A stretch of DNA of 64,000 nucleotides from Crossiella cryophila. GTDB taxonomy: Bacteria > Actinomycetota > Actinomycetes > Mycobacteriales > Pseudonocardiaceae. Location of the stretch: positions 1,054,001 to 1,118,000 of the forward strand of contig NZ_JACHMH010000001.1 of assembly GCF_014204915.1 (NCBI RefSeq). The letters are read 5' to 3'. Each line of letters opens with the position of its first letter. Positions within the stretch are counted from its first letter, which is position 1. Under the pieces are notes generated by a model, which did no database searches, was not told the origin of the DNA, and worked only from the letters and a program-made list of their open reading frames with translations. Made by a program: the position numbers and the translations under genes. Positions 16,783 through 25,533 of this stretch are shown in pieces.

Positions 16783-18411
16783 GTGTCCCATGCACCGGAG
16801 CGGCCCGAGCCGCAGGCCACCGATGGCGACTGGAGCCAGGCGCCGCCCGCGTCCAAACGGATCGCGGACACCGAGTCGCTGACACCGCGGGAGCGGGAGG
16901 TCTCGACCTGGTCCGAGCCCATCGCGCGGCAGGCCAGCAAGCCGATCGGTGGGTTGCTGGGGCGGCATGCGGTGGTGGGGCGGCACTGGTTCTGGACGCC
17001 GTTGCGGGTGGTGTTGTTGCTGGCCACCCTGACGCTGGCGCTGGGGTACACGGCCAAGGCGCCGTGTGTGCAGGAGTATGTGGACGACCAGGGTGTGGTG
17101 CAGCTGGACTGGCGGGATTCCCGGCAGTACGTGGCGATGTGCTACTCCGACACCGTTCCGCTCTACACCGCGGAGCGGCTGGACAAGGGGCTGTTCCCGT
17201 ACAAGACGTCCTGGAAGGACGACAACGGGACGCCGGACGGGCAGATCCGCTACATGGAGTACCCCGTGCTCAGCGGGTTGTTCCAGTGGTTCAACGCCCA
17301 GCTCGCGCATGGCTGGGTGGCCATCGCCAGCAGTGGCTGGCTGCCCAACGCGATGGCCGTGATCGTCTACTTCAACTTCAGCTCGCTGTGGCTGGCGCTG
17401 GCCTGGCTGGTGACCATCTGGGCCACCTTCAAACTCACCGGGCGGCGGCCGTGGGACGCGGCCATCGCGGCGGTCTCGCTGCTGGTCGTGGTGCACGCCT
17501 TCACCAACTTCGACACCCTGGCCACCGCGTTCGCCGCGGTGGCGCTGCTGGCCTGGGCGCGGAACCGGCCGGGGCTGGCCGGGGTGCTGCTGGGGCTGGG
17601 CGCGGCGGCGAAGCTCTATCCGTTGTTCTTCCTCGGGCCGTTGCTGGTGCTGTGCCTGAGATCCGGGCGGATGGGGCACTGGTGGCGGACCACCTGGACC
17701 GCGGCGCTGGCCTGGGCCGCGGTGAACGCGCCGATCTACTTCCTCTACCCGGACGGCTGGCGGGAGTTCTTCCGGCTCAACTCCGAACGCGGGGTCGACC
17801 CGGACAGCATCTACAACGTCATCCAGTACTTCACCGGCTGGAGCGGCTTCGATGGTCCGCTGCCTGCCGGGGCCTCGCCGACCGTGCTGAACACGGTCAC
17901 CGCGGTGCTGTTCCTGTTGTGCTGCGCGGGAATCGGCTGGGTGGCGCTGTCCGCGCCGCGCCGGCCGCGAGTGGCCCAGCTGGCCTTCCTGGTGGTGGCG
18001 GCCTTCCTGCTGACCAACAAGGTGTGGAGTCCGCAGTACTCGCTGTGGCTGGTGCCGCTGGCCGTGCTTGCGCTGCCGCGCTGGCGGCTGCTGCTGGCCT
18101 GGATGGTGGTGGACGCACTGGTCTGGGCGCCGCGGATGTACTTCTACCTCGGCCCGGACAACAAGGGTCTGCCACAGGACTGGTTCCTGGGCGCGGTGGT
18201 CATCCGGGATGTCTTCGTGGTGCTGCTGTGCGTGCTGATCCTGCGTGAGATCTACCGGCCGGAGCTGGACCGGGTGCGGGCCTTCGGGGTGGACGATCCG
18301 GCAGGCGGTCCGCTGGACGGCGCGCCGGATGCCTTCGTGCTCGGGCCTGCCCGCGCCGCGAAGAAGCAGCGCGAGCAGGCCGAGGCCGCGACTACAGCGC
18401 TGACAGGCTGA
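16783..18411 (+). CDS. GT87 (DUF2029) polyprenol-sugar mannosyltransferase-like membrane protein
   Basis: 542-aa integral membrane protein with about 10 helices, corresponding in position to Rv0051. GT87 enzymes are GT-C fold transferases that use polyprenyl-phosphate sugars to build lipomannan-type glycans on the outer membrane face. The family's acidic loop (M-E-Y-P-V-L-S-G) and the helix entry LGLGAAAKLYPLFFL are both present. A soluble N-terminal region of about 70 residues precedes the first helix. The gene is probably leaderless, TAGCAT (16770-16775) ending 7 nt before GTG 16783. Its 3' end overlaps a convergent hydrolase gene by 20 bp. A shorter paralogue lies at 20918-22273. Confidence 0.85.
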   Translation: MSHAPERPEPQATDGDWSQAPPASKRIADTESLTPREREVSTWSEPIARQASKPIGGLLGRHAVVGRHWFWTPLRVVLLLATLTLALGYTAKAPCVQEYVDDQGVVQLDWRDSRQYVAMCYSDTVPLYTAERLDKGLFPYKTSWKDDNGTPDGQIRYMEYPVLSGLFQWFNAQLAHGWVAIASSGWLPNAMAVIVYFNFSSLWLALAWLVTIWATFKLTGRRPWDAAIAAVSLLVVVHAFTNFDTLATAFAAVALLAWARNRPGLAGVLLGLGAAAKLYPLFFLGPLLVLCLRSGRMGHWWRTTWTAALAWAAVNAPIYFLYPDGWREFFRLNSERGVDPDSIYNVIQYFTGWSGFDGPLPAGASPTVLNTVTAVLFLLCCAGIGWVALSAPRRPRVAQLAFLVVAAFLLTNKVWSPQYSLWLVPLAVLALPRWRLLLAWMVVDALVWAPRMYFYLGPDNKGLPQDWFLGAVVIRDVFVVLLCVLILREIYRPELDRVRAFGVDDPAGGPLDGAPDAFVLGPARAAKKQREQAEAATTALTG

Positions 18412-19615
18412 CCGCGGCGGCCATCGCCTTGAACCCGGCGTCGCCGGGGTGCAGGTGGTCGCCCTGGTCGTACTCGGGCTTGATCCGCTGCGGGTCCTGC
18501 GGATCGCGGATGGTCGCGTCGAAGTCGATCAGGCCGTCGTAGTCGGTGTTGTTGCGGATGTAGCGGTTGACCGCCTGCCGGGTGGCTTCGAGCTGCTCGC
18601 TGTAGGAGTGCCAGCCCTTGAATGGGGTGATGGTGGCGCCGAGCACGCGCAGCCCTCGGTCCTTGCTGCGCTGCGCGATCTGCTTGAGCGCGGCGATGAT
18701 CCGGTTCGGATCGGTCTGGTGCGGGGTCTGCTGGATGTCGTTGATGCCCTCGTAGACGATCACCGTGCGGGCGCCGGTGGCCGCCAGCACGTCCCGGTCC
18801 AGCCTGGCCAGCGCGTTCACCCCGGCGCCGCCGCCGTCCAGCAGCAGCCGGTTGCCGCTGATGCCCGCGTTGAGCACGCCCAGCCGCAGGTGCGCCGGAC
18901 CGGCCTTCATCCGGTCGGCGAGCTGGTCCGGCCAGCGCAGGTTGGCGCCCCAGGTGGAGTTCGCGCCGTCGGTGATCGAGTCGCCCAGCGCCACCACGCT
19001 GCCGCGCACGCCCGGCGCGCGCACGTCCACGCCGGAGACGTAGTGCCACTGCCGGGTCTGCTCGGTGAAGGCCGCCCCCGACTCGGCCCCGGCGTGGTTG
19101 CCGTTACGGGTGAAGTAGGAGTTCTGCATGGTCAGCGAGTGGTAGGTGACCGGGCCCGATGGGTTCGGGGTGAACGTGGTGACCAGCAGGTTGGCATCGG
19201 CTGGCACGTTCAGCGCGACCGGATCGCTGAGCACGTCGGCGAAGGGCGGCGCGGTGATCTCCCGCTCGCCGCCGAAGGTCAGCGTGCGCATCGTGCCCGG
19301 CACCGCGGCCGGCGTGTCCGCCCCGGCCGCCAGCGCCACCGTGACCTGACCGAACAGCACCGGCGCGCGGCCGAAGGCGTTGGACAGCCGGACCCTGACC
19401 TGGGCGCCGCCGATGCTGGTGTGCACGATGTTGCGGATCGAGTAGTTCGGGTAGCCGGACTCGGTGTTGGACAGCGCGGCCGAGGGTGCGGCCGCCCAGG
19501 TGCCCACCCAGTTGCCCGGTGGCGCGGCCGAGGGCTCGCCGACGGCCTGACCACCCGAGGCCAGCAACGCCACCACACTGAACGCAACCAGCCAGCGCTT
19601 ACCGTTGGACGCCAT
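18392..19615 (-). CDS. Secreted SGNH/GDSL hydrolase, copy 1
   Basis: 407-aa secreted hydrolase. Signal peptide at about residues 1-26, then an N-terminal beta-rich domain (about 30-190), then the SGNH esterase domain with block I GDSITDG, block III G-I-N-D and catalytic D-H-L-H-P near the C-terminus. Such enzymes deacylate polysaccharides or lipids; the substrate is not predictable. ATG 19615 is chosen for its GGAGG at 7 nt. It is a close tandem copy of 19708-20904. The spacer between the copies carries a relic of the 3' end of the GT87 gene. It is probably the last gene of the nfo-GT87-SGNH-SGNH operon. Confidence 0.9.
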   Translation of the reverse strand: MASNGKRWLVAFSVVALLASGGQAVGEPSAAPPGNWVGTWAAAPSAALSNTESGYPNYSIRNIVHTSIGGAQVRVRLSNAFGRAPVLFGQVTVALAAGADTPAAVPGTMRTLTFGGEREITAPPFADVLSDPVALNVPADANLLVTTFTPNPSGPVTYHSLTMQNSYFTRNGNHAGAESGAAFTEQTRQWHYVSGVDVRAPGVRGSVVALGDSITDGANSTWGANLRWPDQLADRMKAGPAHLRLGVLNAGISGNRLLLDGGGAGVNALARLDRDVLAATGARTVIVYEGINDIQQTPHQTDPNRIIAALKQIAQRSKDRGLRVLGATITPFKGWHSYSEQLEATRQAVNRYIRNNTDYDGLIDFDATIRDPQDPQRIKPEYDQGDHLHPGDAGFKAMAAAVSLSAL

Positions 19616-19656
19616 TCGCGAGCCTCCTGCAGCCACGTCGACGGGGACGCGTTCGA

Positions 19657-19706
19657 CCTAATCAGCGCGCTGGGAGCGGGACCATCCGCCGATCCTCTGA
19701 TTCCGG
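19657..19706. repeat. Relic of GT87 3' end between the two hydrolase genes
   Basis: These 50 bases match 42 of 50 positions of 20913-20962, which codes the last residues of the GT87 protein. Here they are non-coding spacer between the two SGNH genes. They mark the left edge of the duplicated unit. Confidence 0.8.
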
Positions 19707-19707
19707 T

Positions 19708-20904
19708 TCACAGTGCTGAGAGCGGCACGGCGGCGGCCATCGCGCGGAAACCGGCGGCGTTGGGGTGCAGGTGGTCGCCGGAGTCGTAGGCCGGGGCCAT
19801 CCGCAGTGGGTCCGAGCCATCGCGCAGCGCCGCGTCGAAGTCGACCAGGCCGTCGAAGTACGGGTTGTTGCGCAGGAACCGGTTGACCTCCTGCCGCGGG
19901 GCGTCCAGCTCCTCGGTGAAGCCCCAGATGCCCTTGATCGGCGCGATGGTGCCGCCGAGCACCCGCAGGCCACGGGCCTTGGCCCGCTGCGCGATCTGCT
20001 TGAGCCCCTCGATGATCTTGCGGGCGTCGCGCTGCCGGGGTTCCTGCAGGATGTCGTTGATTCCCTGGAAGACGATCACCGTGCGCACCCCGGCCGCGGC
20101 GAGCACATCGCGGTCCAGCCTGGCCTGCGCGCTCACCCCGAGCGGGCCGCCGTCCAGCAGCACCCGGTTGCCGCTGATCCCGGCGTTGAGCACGCCGAAG
20201 CGGGAGTTCAGCCGGTCGGCGAGCTGATCGGGCCAGCGCAGGTTGGTGTTCATGCCCGCGTTCCAGCCGTCGGTGATCGAATCGCCCAGCGCCACCACGC
20301 TGCCGCGGGCGGCGGTGCCGCGCACGTCCACCGCGCTGACGTAGTGCCAGCTGCCGGTCTGCTCGGTGAAGGCGGCCCCGGACTCGGCCGCGGCGTGGTC
20401 GCCGTCGCGGCTGAAGTAGGAGTGCTGCATCGCCATCGAGTGGTGGGTGACCGGGCCGGAGGGCTCCGGGGTGAACGTGGTGACCAGCAGGTCGCCGTCG
20501 GCGGGCACGGTCAGCGCGACCGGGTCGCTGACCAGGTCGGCCCCGGCGGGCGCGGTCACCGAGGTGGCGCCGCCGAAGGTCAGCACGCGCATGCTGCCGG
20601 GCACCGCGGCCGGGGTGTCCGGGCCCGCGGCCAGCGCGAGGGTGACCCGGCCGAAGAGCACCGGTGCGGTGCCGAAGGCATTGGACAGCCGCACCCGCGC
20701 CTGGCTGCCGCCGATGCTGGTGTGCACGATGTTGCGCATCGAGTGGTTGGCATAGCCCTGCTCCGAGCCGGGCACCGCCGAGGTGGGCGCGGCCGCCCAG
20801 GTGCCGATCCAGCCGGGACCGGGCGCGGCCGTGGCCGGGCTGCCGGAGACCAGCAGGGCCAGCACGGCCGTGCTCGCGAGGAAGCGCTTTCCGCTGAACA
20901 CCAT
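19708..20904 (-). CDS. Secreted SGNH/GDSL hydrolase, copy 2
   Basis: 398-aa paralogue of the preceding gene with the same architecture: signal peptide (about residues 1-27), beta-rich domain, and SGNH domain with GDSITDG, G-I-N-D-I and D-H-L-H-P. It lacks the short insertion that copy 1 has before the R-L-G-V-L-N-A-G-I-S-G-N block. ATG 20904 gives a normal signal peptide; the SD is weak. It starts 14 nt downstream of the GT87 stop and is probably co-transcribed with it. Being next to the intact GT87 tail, this is the likely ancestral position. Confidence 0.9.
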   Translation of the reverse strand: MVFSGKRFLASTAVLALLVSGSPATAAPGPGWIGTWAAAPTSAVPGSEQGYANHSMRNIVHTSIGGSQARVRLSNAFGTAPVLFGRVTLALAAGPDTPAAVPGSMRVLTFGGATSVTAPAGADLVSDPVALTVPADGDLLVTTFTPEPSGPVTHHSMAMQHSYFSRDGDHAAAESGAAFTEQTGSWHYVSAVDVRGTAARGSVVALGDSITDGWNAGMNTNLRWPDQLADRLNSRFGVLNAGISGNRVLLDGGPLGVSAQARLDRDVLAAAGVRTVIVFQGINDILQEPRQRDARKIIEGLKQIAQRAKARGLRVLGGTIAPIKGIWGFTEELDAPRQEVNRFLRNNPYFDGLVDFDAALRDGSDPLRMAPAYDSGDHLHPNAAGFRAMAAAVPLSAL

Positions 20905-20912
20905 GGGGCAGA

Positions 20913-20962
20913 CCCAATCAGCGCGATGAGAGCGTGACCATTCGCCGTTCACCTGATTCCGG
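20913..20962. repeat. Source copy of the duplicated GT87 tail segment
   Basis: Matches 19657-19706 at 42 of 50 positions. In this copy the sequence is the end of the GT87 reading frame plus the hydrolase leader. Confidence 0.8.
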
Positions 20963-22273
20963 CGCGAAGGTGACCGGCGTGGACGGCAGGATCAGGAACA
21001 ACGCGAGCAGCAGCGCGACCTTGCCCCACACCCCGATCATCACCGCCTGCGCGGGCAGGCTGTCGTAGATCGACATGGGCAGGCCGAACTCGATCGCGTG
21101 GTACCAGAGGAACACCCCGACACCCAGCGCCAGATCGGCCACGGTGTAGGCCAGCACCCAGCCCCAGCGCACCGCGAGCAGCACGAAGAAGGGCAGCAGC
21201 CACAGCGTGTACTGCGGGGAGTGCACCTTGTGCAGCAACAGGAATCCGCACAGCATCGCGCCGGACACACCGACCCACGGGTACTCGCCGGTGCCGCTCC
21301 AGCGCAGCCAGCCGACCAGGCAGGCCAGCAGGAAGGCCAGGCCGATCAAGGTCGGGGACAGCCAGCCGACCAGCGCCTGGAAGTCCGCGTTGGCCGGATC
21401 GGACTCCGGGCGGAAGGCCCAGAACCAGATCGAGTTGGTGGTGATGTCGACCTTGCGCTCCTGCTGGAAGACGAAGGAGGCCCGCCAGCCCTCGTAACCC
21501 AGCACCGCGAACGGCAGGTTCACCAGCACCACGGTGACCACGGTGGACAGCAGCACCCGGACCGCGCCCGCGATGTCCCAGCGCTTCCCGCCCGGCAGCC
21601 AGCGGCCGTGCGCCCCGCCGGTGAGCACGTACAACGCCAGCGGCAGCGCGAAGAAGCCCGGGTACAGCTTCAGCGCGGCGCCAAGGCCGAGCAGCACGCC
21701 TGCCACCATCGCCCGCTCCACCAGCGGACGGCTCGCGCCCTCCCGGCCCCAGCCGCGGTGCACCGCGTACACCGCGCCGACCGCGCAGGCCACCGCGGGC
21801 AGGTCCCAGTTGTGGAAGGCGTGCAGCACCAGCCCTGGGGCCAGCGCCCAGATCAGCGCGCGCCAGCGGGCCAGCCCGCCCAGCAGCCAGGCCACCAGCA
21901 GGCCGAAGGGGGCCAGCAACAGGCTGGAGTACAGCAGGAAGTCCGCGTCGTTGTTGGCGAAGATCGCCCCGGCCCAGATCAGCAGGCCGCTGAGCACCGG
22001 GTACTCCACCGAACCGCCGATGAGCTGGCCGTCCTCGCCGAGGCCGCCACCGAGGTAGGGGAAGACGTGCCGGTCGACCTCCCGGCCCAGCCACAGGTGC
22101 TGGATGTCGGAGTAGCAGAGGTCGCCGTGCCGGTTGGCGTACTCCGGCGCGCTGCGGCCCCACTGGTCGAACTCGGGTCCGGCGCAGCGCGCCTTGTTCG
22201 CGTAGCCGCCGATCAGCAGCAGTCCGCACAGCAGGACCAGCGCGGCGAGCGCGGTCCTGCCGAAGCGGATCAC
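20918..22273 (-). CDS. GT87-like membrane glycosyltransferase, second copy
   Basis: 451-aa polytopic protein, paralogous to 16783-18411. It shares the extracytoplasmic V-E-Y-P-V-L-S-G motif, LGLGAALKLYPGFFALPL, and H-K-V-H-S-P-Q-Y-T-L-W-L-L-P in a late helix. It lacks the long soluble N-terminus of the first copy. GTG 22273 overlaps the endonuclease IV stop as GTGA, so translation is coupled. Likely role: transfer of a polyprenyl-linked sugar to a surface glycan. The secreted esterases downstream could then trim acyl groups from the same glycan (inference from context). Confidence 0.83.
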   Translation of the reverse strand: MIRFGRTALAALVLLCGLLLIGGYANKARCAGPEFDQWGRSAPEYANRHGDLCYSDIQHLWLGREVDRHVFPYLGGGLGEDGQLIGGSVEYPVLSGLLIWAGAIFANNDADFLLYSSLLLAPFGLLVAWLLGGLARWRALIWALAPGLVLHAFHNWDLPAVACAVGAVYAVHRGWGREGASRPLVERAMVAGVLLGLGAALKLYPGFFALPLALYVLTGGAHGRWLPGGKRWDIAGAVRVLLSTVVTVVLVNLPFAVLGYEGWRASFVFQQERKVDITTNSIWFWAFRPESDPANADFQALVGWLSPTLIGLAFLLACLVGWLRWSGTGEYPWVGVSGAMLCGFLLLHKVHSPQYTLWLLPFFVLLAVRWGWVLAYTVADLALGVGVFLWYHAIEFGLPMSIYDSLPAQAVMIGVWGKVALLLALFLILPSTPVTFAPESGERRMVTLSSR

Positions 22274-23040
22274 GCGGGTAGCTGGGAACGCAGGTAGGCG
22301 ATGTCGCCTGCCTGCCCGTCACCTGGGGTCTCCACCACCACCGGGGCCTGGGCGGCGTTGACCACCGCGGCCAGCACCCCCGGCTCGATGGTGCCGGTGT
22401 CGATGTTGGCGTGCCGGTCCCTTGACGAGCCGAACTCGTCCCTGGAGTTGTTCAGGTGCACCAGGTCGATCCGGCCGGTGATCGCCTTGACCCGCTCCAC
22501 GATGCCGACCAGGTCCTCACCCGCGGCGTGCGCGTGGCAGGTGTCCAGGCAGAACCCGGCGCCGAACTCGCCGACGGCGTCCCAGAGCCGGGACAGCATG
22601 TCGAAGCGGCGGGCCATCGCGTTGTCCCCGCCCGCGGTGTTCTCGATCAGCACCGGCACCGCGAACCCACCGGCCTCGGCCTGCCGCTCGAACAGCTTGC
22701 GCCAGTTCGCGATGCCGTCGGCCGGGTCGTCGCCCTTGGTGACGTGCCCGCCGTGCACCACCAGGCCCAGCGCGCCGCTGGCCTTGGCCGCCTCGGCCTG
22801 CTGCACCACCGACTTGCGCGAGGGGATGCGGATCCGGTTGTTCAGCGAGGCCACGTTGATCACGTATGGCGAGTGCACGAAGACCGAGATCCCGGCCTCC
22901 CGCAGGGCCTCGGCCTGCGGGTGCGGCTTGGGTGACTCCCAGCTCTGCGGGTTGGACAGGAAGAACTGGACGACCTCGGCGCCGCGGTCCTGCGCCGAGC
23001 CGAGCGGGTTGTCGTCGGCGACGTGTGCCCCGATGCGCAT
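22270..23040 (-). CDS. nfo: Deoxyribonuclease IV (AP endonuclease, TIM barrel)
   Basis: 256-aa endonuclease IV family protein, which cleaves DNA 5' to abasic sites using three metal ions. The metal-binding histidine and acid segments are recognisable: V-H-G-G-H, L-I-E-N-T-A-G-G, L-D-T-C-H-A-H-A-A-G and the H-L-N-N-S-R-D-E-F-G-S-S-R-D-R-H-A-N-I stretch. Length is near the family norm. It is the first gene of a four-gene minus-strand run with the GT87 and hydrolase genes, to which it has no obvious functional link. It is divergent from the secreted Pro-rich protein. Confidence 0.92.
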   Translation of the reverse strand: MRIGAHVADDNPLGSAQDRGAEVVQFFLSNPQSWESPKPHPQAEALREAGISVFVHSPYVINVASLNNRIRIPSRKSVVQQAEAAKASGALGLVVHGGHVTKGDDPADGIANWRKLFERQAEAGGFAVPVLIENTAGGDNAMARRFDMLSRLWDAVGEFGAGFCLDTCHAHAAGEDLVGIVERVKAITGRIDLVHLNNSRDEFGSSRDRHANIDTGTIEPGVLAAVVNAAQAPVVVETPGDGQAGDIAYLRSQLPA

Positions 23041-23194
23041 GCCGGAGAGCGTAGTCGGCGGGTCCGACGCCCACTCCCCGAGTAGAGGTTGTGCGTCATT
23101 CCGTCATGGTTTGGGGTGGCAACCGTCACCTTGGCGACCTACCGTCGTTGCACCTAAGGAACGTTACCGGTCGGTACGCACCGGAGGGATGGGC

Positions 23195-24193
23195 ATGCTC
23201 GCTCGACTCGCAGGACTTTCCGTGGCAACAGTGCTGCTCGCCATGGTCAGCATGGTGGGTCTAGCCGGTTCCGCCCAGGCTGCTGAACCGATCCTGATCG
23301 GCGACTGCGGGGCCACTGTCCAGGGCAAACCCGGTCAGCCCATCCAGCTCAGCGCCGGTGCGGTCGCCGCGCCGGTGGTCGAGGTGGTCCGGCGGGTGCC
23401 GTTGCTCGGCCCGCCGCTGGCCGGCGCCGTGGACAAGGCCGTGCGCGCGCTGCCGCCGATCCCGATCGGCGCGGTGCCCGACGGCAAGGGCGGGTTCATC
23501 ACCGGCGGGCAGATCGCCGGCCGGGTGATCGACGCGCTGCGCCGGATCCCACTGCTCGGGCCGATCCTCGGCGAGGTGCTCAAGGGCGTGCAGCAGGTGC
23601 TCAGCGCGGGCTGCGGGGTGACGGTCAAGACGCTGAACGCGGTGGCCGCGCCGATCCAGGAGGGCGCGAAGAACCTGCCAGGCGGATCGTCCTCGCCCAA
23701 GCCGCCGCCCGGCACCACCAATCCCGGCCAGCCCGGCCCCGGCCCCGGCAACCCGCCGCCTGGCACGCCGCCGCCCGGCTCGTCCAACCCCGGCACCCCG
23801 CCGCCCGGCTCGTCCAACCCCGGCACCCCGCCGCCCGGCACTCCTGGCGCCGGCACGCCGATCCCGGACTTCCAGCTGCCGCGCCTGGAGGGCGGTGGCC
23901 TCTACGACTACGGCCGGGTGCCGCTCTACGACTACTCCGGACTGCCCGCGGCCGTGCCCGGCGGACTGGGCGCGCTGGCCCCCGGCGACCGCTACGGCCA
24001 GGCCTCGCCCGGCTCGGCAGGCGCCTACGGGCTGCCCGAGGGCGGCGACGGAGTGGCCTCGGCCGGTCAGGCCCGCGCACTGCCCACCGACGGCGCGGGC
24101 CGGGTGGCGGCTCCGGTGCTGCTCGCGGTGCTCGCGCTGTCCATGGTGACCGCGGGCCTGGTCCGTACCTGGGTACTTCGGCGTACCGCCTGA
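23195..24193 (+). CDS. Secreted Pro-rich protein with C-terminal membrane anchor
   Basis: 332-aa protein with a signal peptide ending at about residue 30 (A-Q-A before A-E-P). Two related amphipathic segments with P-L-L-G-P follow (about residues 65-75 and 120-130). A Pro/Gly linker contains the repeat P-P-P-G-S-S-N-P-G-T (about 180-215), then a Tyr/Gly-rich part. The C-terminal transmembrane helix ends in R-R-T-A. ATG 23195 is chosen because GGAGGG is 7 nt upstream; an ATG 6 nt earlier sits too close. I do not recognise the family. It is probably a surface protein, lying just before the rpsF operon. Confidence 0.75.
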   Translation: MLARLAGLSVATVLLAMVSMVGLAGSAQAAEPILIGDCGATVQGKPGQPIQLSAGAVAAPVVEVVRRVPLLGPPLAGAVDKAVRALPPIPIGAVPDGKGGFITGGQIAGRVIDALRRIPLLGPILGEVLKGVQQVLSAGCGVTVKTLNAVAAPIQEGAKNLPGGSSSPKPPPGTTNPGQPGPGPGNPPPGTPPPGSSNPGTPPPGSSNPGTPPPGTPGAGTPIPDFQLPRLEGGGLYDYGRVPLYDYSGLPAAVPGGLGALAPGDRYGQASPGSAGAYGLPEGGDGVASAGQARALPTDGAGRVAAPVLLAVLALSMVTAGLVRTWVLRRTA

Positions 24194-24254
24194 TCACCGA
24201 TTGGGAGCAACCGGCACTGGGCTGTTAGCCTGCTCGGGTTGCTGACGCGACGAC

Positions 24255-24298
24255 CCTCCTGCCACGGAACGTCCGTGGCCGAATTAGTCCACAGGAGG
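24255..24298 (+). promoter_or_regulatory. rpsF leader hairpins that sequester the Shine-Dalgarno
   Basis: CCTCCTG (24255-24261) can pair fully with CAGGAGG (24292-24298), which contains the rpsF Shine-Dalgarno. Inside lies a second perfect stem, GCCACGGA/TCCGTGGC (24261-24268 / 24272-24279) with a 3-nt loop. Position and layout suit an autoregulatory leader bound by the S6:S18 complex, known in other bacteria. Confidence 0.55.
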
Positions 24299-24308
24299 TG
24301 AGGTCTAC

Positions 24309-24656
24309 GTGCGTCACTATGAACTGATGGTCATCCTGGACCCCAACGTGGATGAGCGCACCGTCGCTCCCACGCTGGACACTTTCCTCAACGTCATCCG
24401 CACTTCGGGCGGGAACGTGGAGAAGGTCGATGTCTGGGGCAAGCGCCGGTTGTCGTTCGAGATCAACAAGTCCCCTGAGGGGATTTACACGGTCATCGAC
24501 ATCAACAGCTCGCCGGACGCGGTCAAGGAGCTCGACCGCCAGCTGAACCTGCAGGACACCGTCCTGCGTACCAAGGTTCTGCGCCGCGACCCCGCCAAGT
24601 TCGCCAAGGCCGCCGCGAAGGCTGCTGCCAAGGCGTCCAAGGGCCCCAAGTCCTGA
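24309..24656 (+). CDS. rpsF: 30S ribosomal protein bS6
   Basis: 115-aa S6, a small-subunit protein that binds 16S rRNA as a heterodimer with S18. The N-terminal [11 protein letters not shown] strand and the central W-G-K-R-R-L motif are diagnostic. The C-terminal Lys/Ala-rich tail is typical of actinobacteria. GTG 24309 is preceded by AGGAGG. First gene of rpsF-ssb-rpsR-rplI. A TAGCCT hexamer (24226-24231) with TTGGGA 19 bp upstream is a possible promoter. The leader can hide the SD. Confidence 0.97.
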   Translation: MRHYELMVILDPNVDERTVAPTLDTFLNVIRTSGGNVEKVDVWGKRRLSFEINKSPEGIYTVIDINSSPDAVKELDRQLNLQDTVLRTKVLRRDPAKFAKAAAKAAAKASKGPKS

Positions 24657-24674
24657 CGCGGGAGTACGCGAATC

Positions 24675-25184
24675 ATGGCTGGTGAGACGGTAATCACGGT
24701 GGTCGGAAACCTGACCGCCGATCCGGAACTGCGCTTCACCCAGTCCGGCGCGGCCGTGGCGAGCTTCACCATCGCCTCCACGCCCCGCACACTCGACCGC
24801 GCGAGCGGCGAGTGGAAGGACGGCGAAGCGCTGTTCCTGCGGTGCAGCATCTGGCGCCAGGCGGCGGAGAACGCCGCCGAGTCCCTGACCCGCGGTATGC
24901 GCGTGGTCGCCCAGGGACGCCTGCGCCAGCGCTCCTTCGACACGAAGGAAGGCGAGAAGCGCACCGTCATCGAGCTGGAGGTCGACGAGATCGGCCCCTC
25001 GCTGCGCTATGCCACGGCCAAGGTCAACCGCGCCAGTCGCGGTGGCGGCGGCCAGGGTGGCGGCGGCGGTGGGTACGGCGCGTCCGGCGGCGGCAGTGCT
25101 CCTGCCGACGACCCGTGGGGCTCCGCGCCCCCGGCGGCCAGCTCCGGCGGCGGTGGCGGCTTCAACGACGAGCCGCCGTTCTGA
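24675..25184 (+). CDS. ssb: Single-stranded DNA-binding protein
   Basis: 169-aa SSB. The OB fold covers about residues 1-115 ([11 protein letters not shown] near the start). A Gly-rich linker follows, ending in the acidic tip D-E-P-P-F that recruits replication and repair partners. It protects single-stranded DNA during replication next to the dnaB helicase gene of the same cluster. Eighteen nt after rpsF; length and tail are normal for the actinobacterial housekeeping copy. Confidence 0.97.
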   Translation: MAGETVITVVGNLTADPELRFTQSGAAVASFTIASTPRTLDRASGEWKDGEALFLRCSIWRQAAENAAESLTRGMRVVAQGRLRQRSFDTKEGEKRTVIELEVDEIGPSLRYATAKVNRASRGGGGQGGGGGGYGASGGGSAPADDPWGSAPPAASSGGGGGFNDEPPF

Positions 25185-25265
25185 TCCGGCTGCCTCGCCA
25201 GCGCTCCAGCACCGCACCCCAAGAGACTCCGAACACGACCACGTCCAGCTCCAGGAGGACGACAC

Positions 25266-25505
25266 ATGGCTAAGCCGCCTGTGCGCAAGCCGAAGAAGAA
25301 GGTCTGCGCGTTCTGCAAGGACAAGACCGCGCACCTGATCGACTACAAGGACACCGCGCTGCTCCGGAAGTTCATTTCCGACCGCGGCAAGATCCGCGCC
25401 CGCCGGGTGACCGGCAACTGCTCCCAGCACCAGCGGGACGTCGCCATCGCGGTGAAGAACTCGCGCGAGATGGCGCTGCTGCCCTACACCTCAACCGCTC
25501 GCTGA
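25266..25505 (+). CDS. rpsR: 30S ribosomal protein bS18, zinc-binding form
   Basis: 79-aa S18, partner of S6 on the 30S platform. It retains the zinc-type ligands C14-x2-C17 and C52-x2-H55. It is therefore the C+ form, rather than the zinc-free paralogue that actinobacteria express under zinc starvation. An AGGAGGACGAC SD region precedes ATG 25266. The 81-nt gap after ssb has no other gene. Confidence 0.97.
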   Translation: MAKPPVRKPKKKVCAFCKDKTAHLIDYKDTALLRKFISDRGKIRARRVTGNCSQHQRDVAIAVKNSREMALLPYTSTAR

Positions 25506-25533
25506 CCCAGAGACCATTAGAGAGGAGTTGGCG

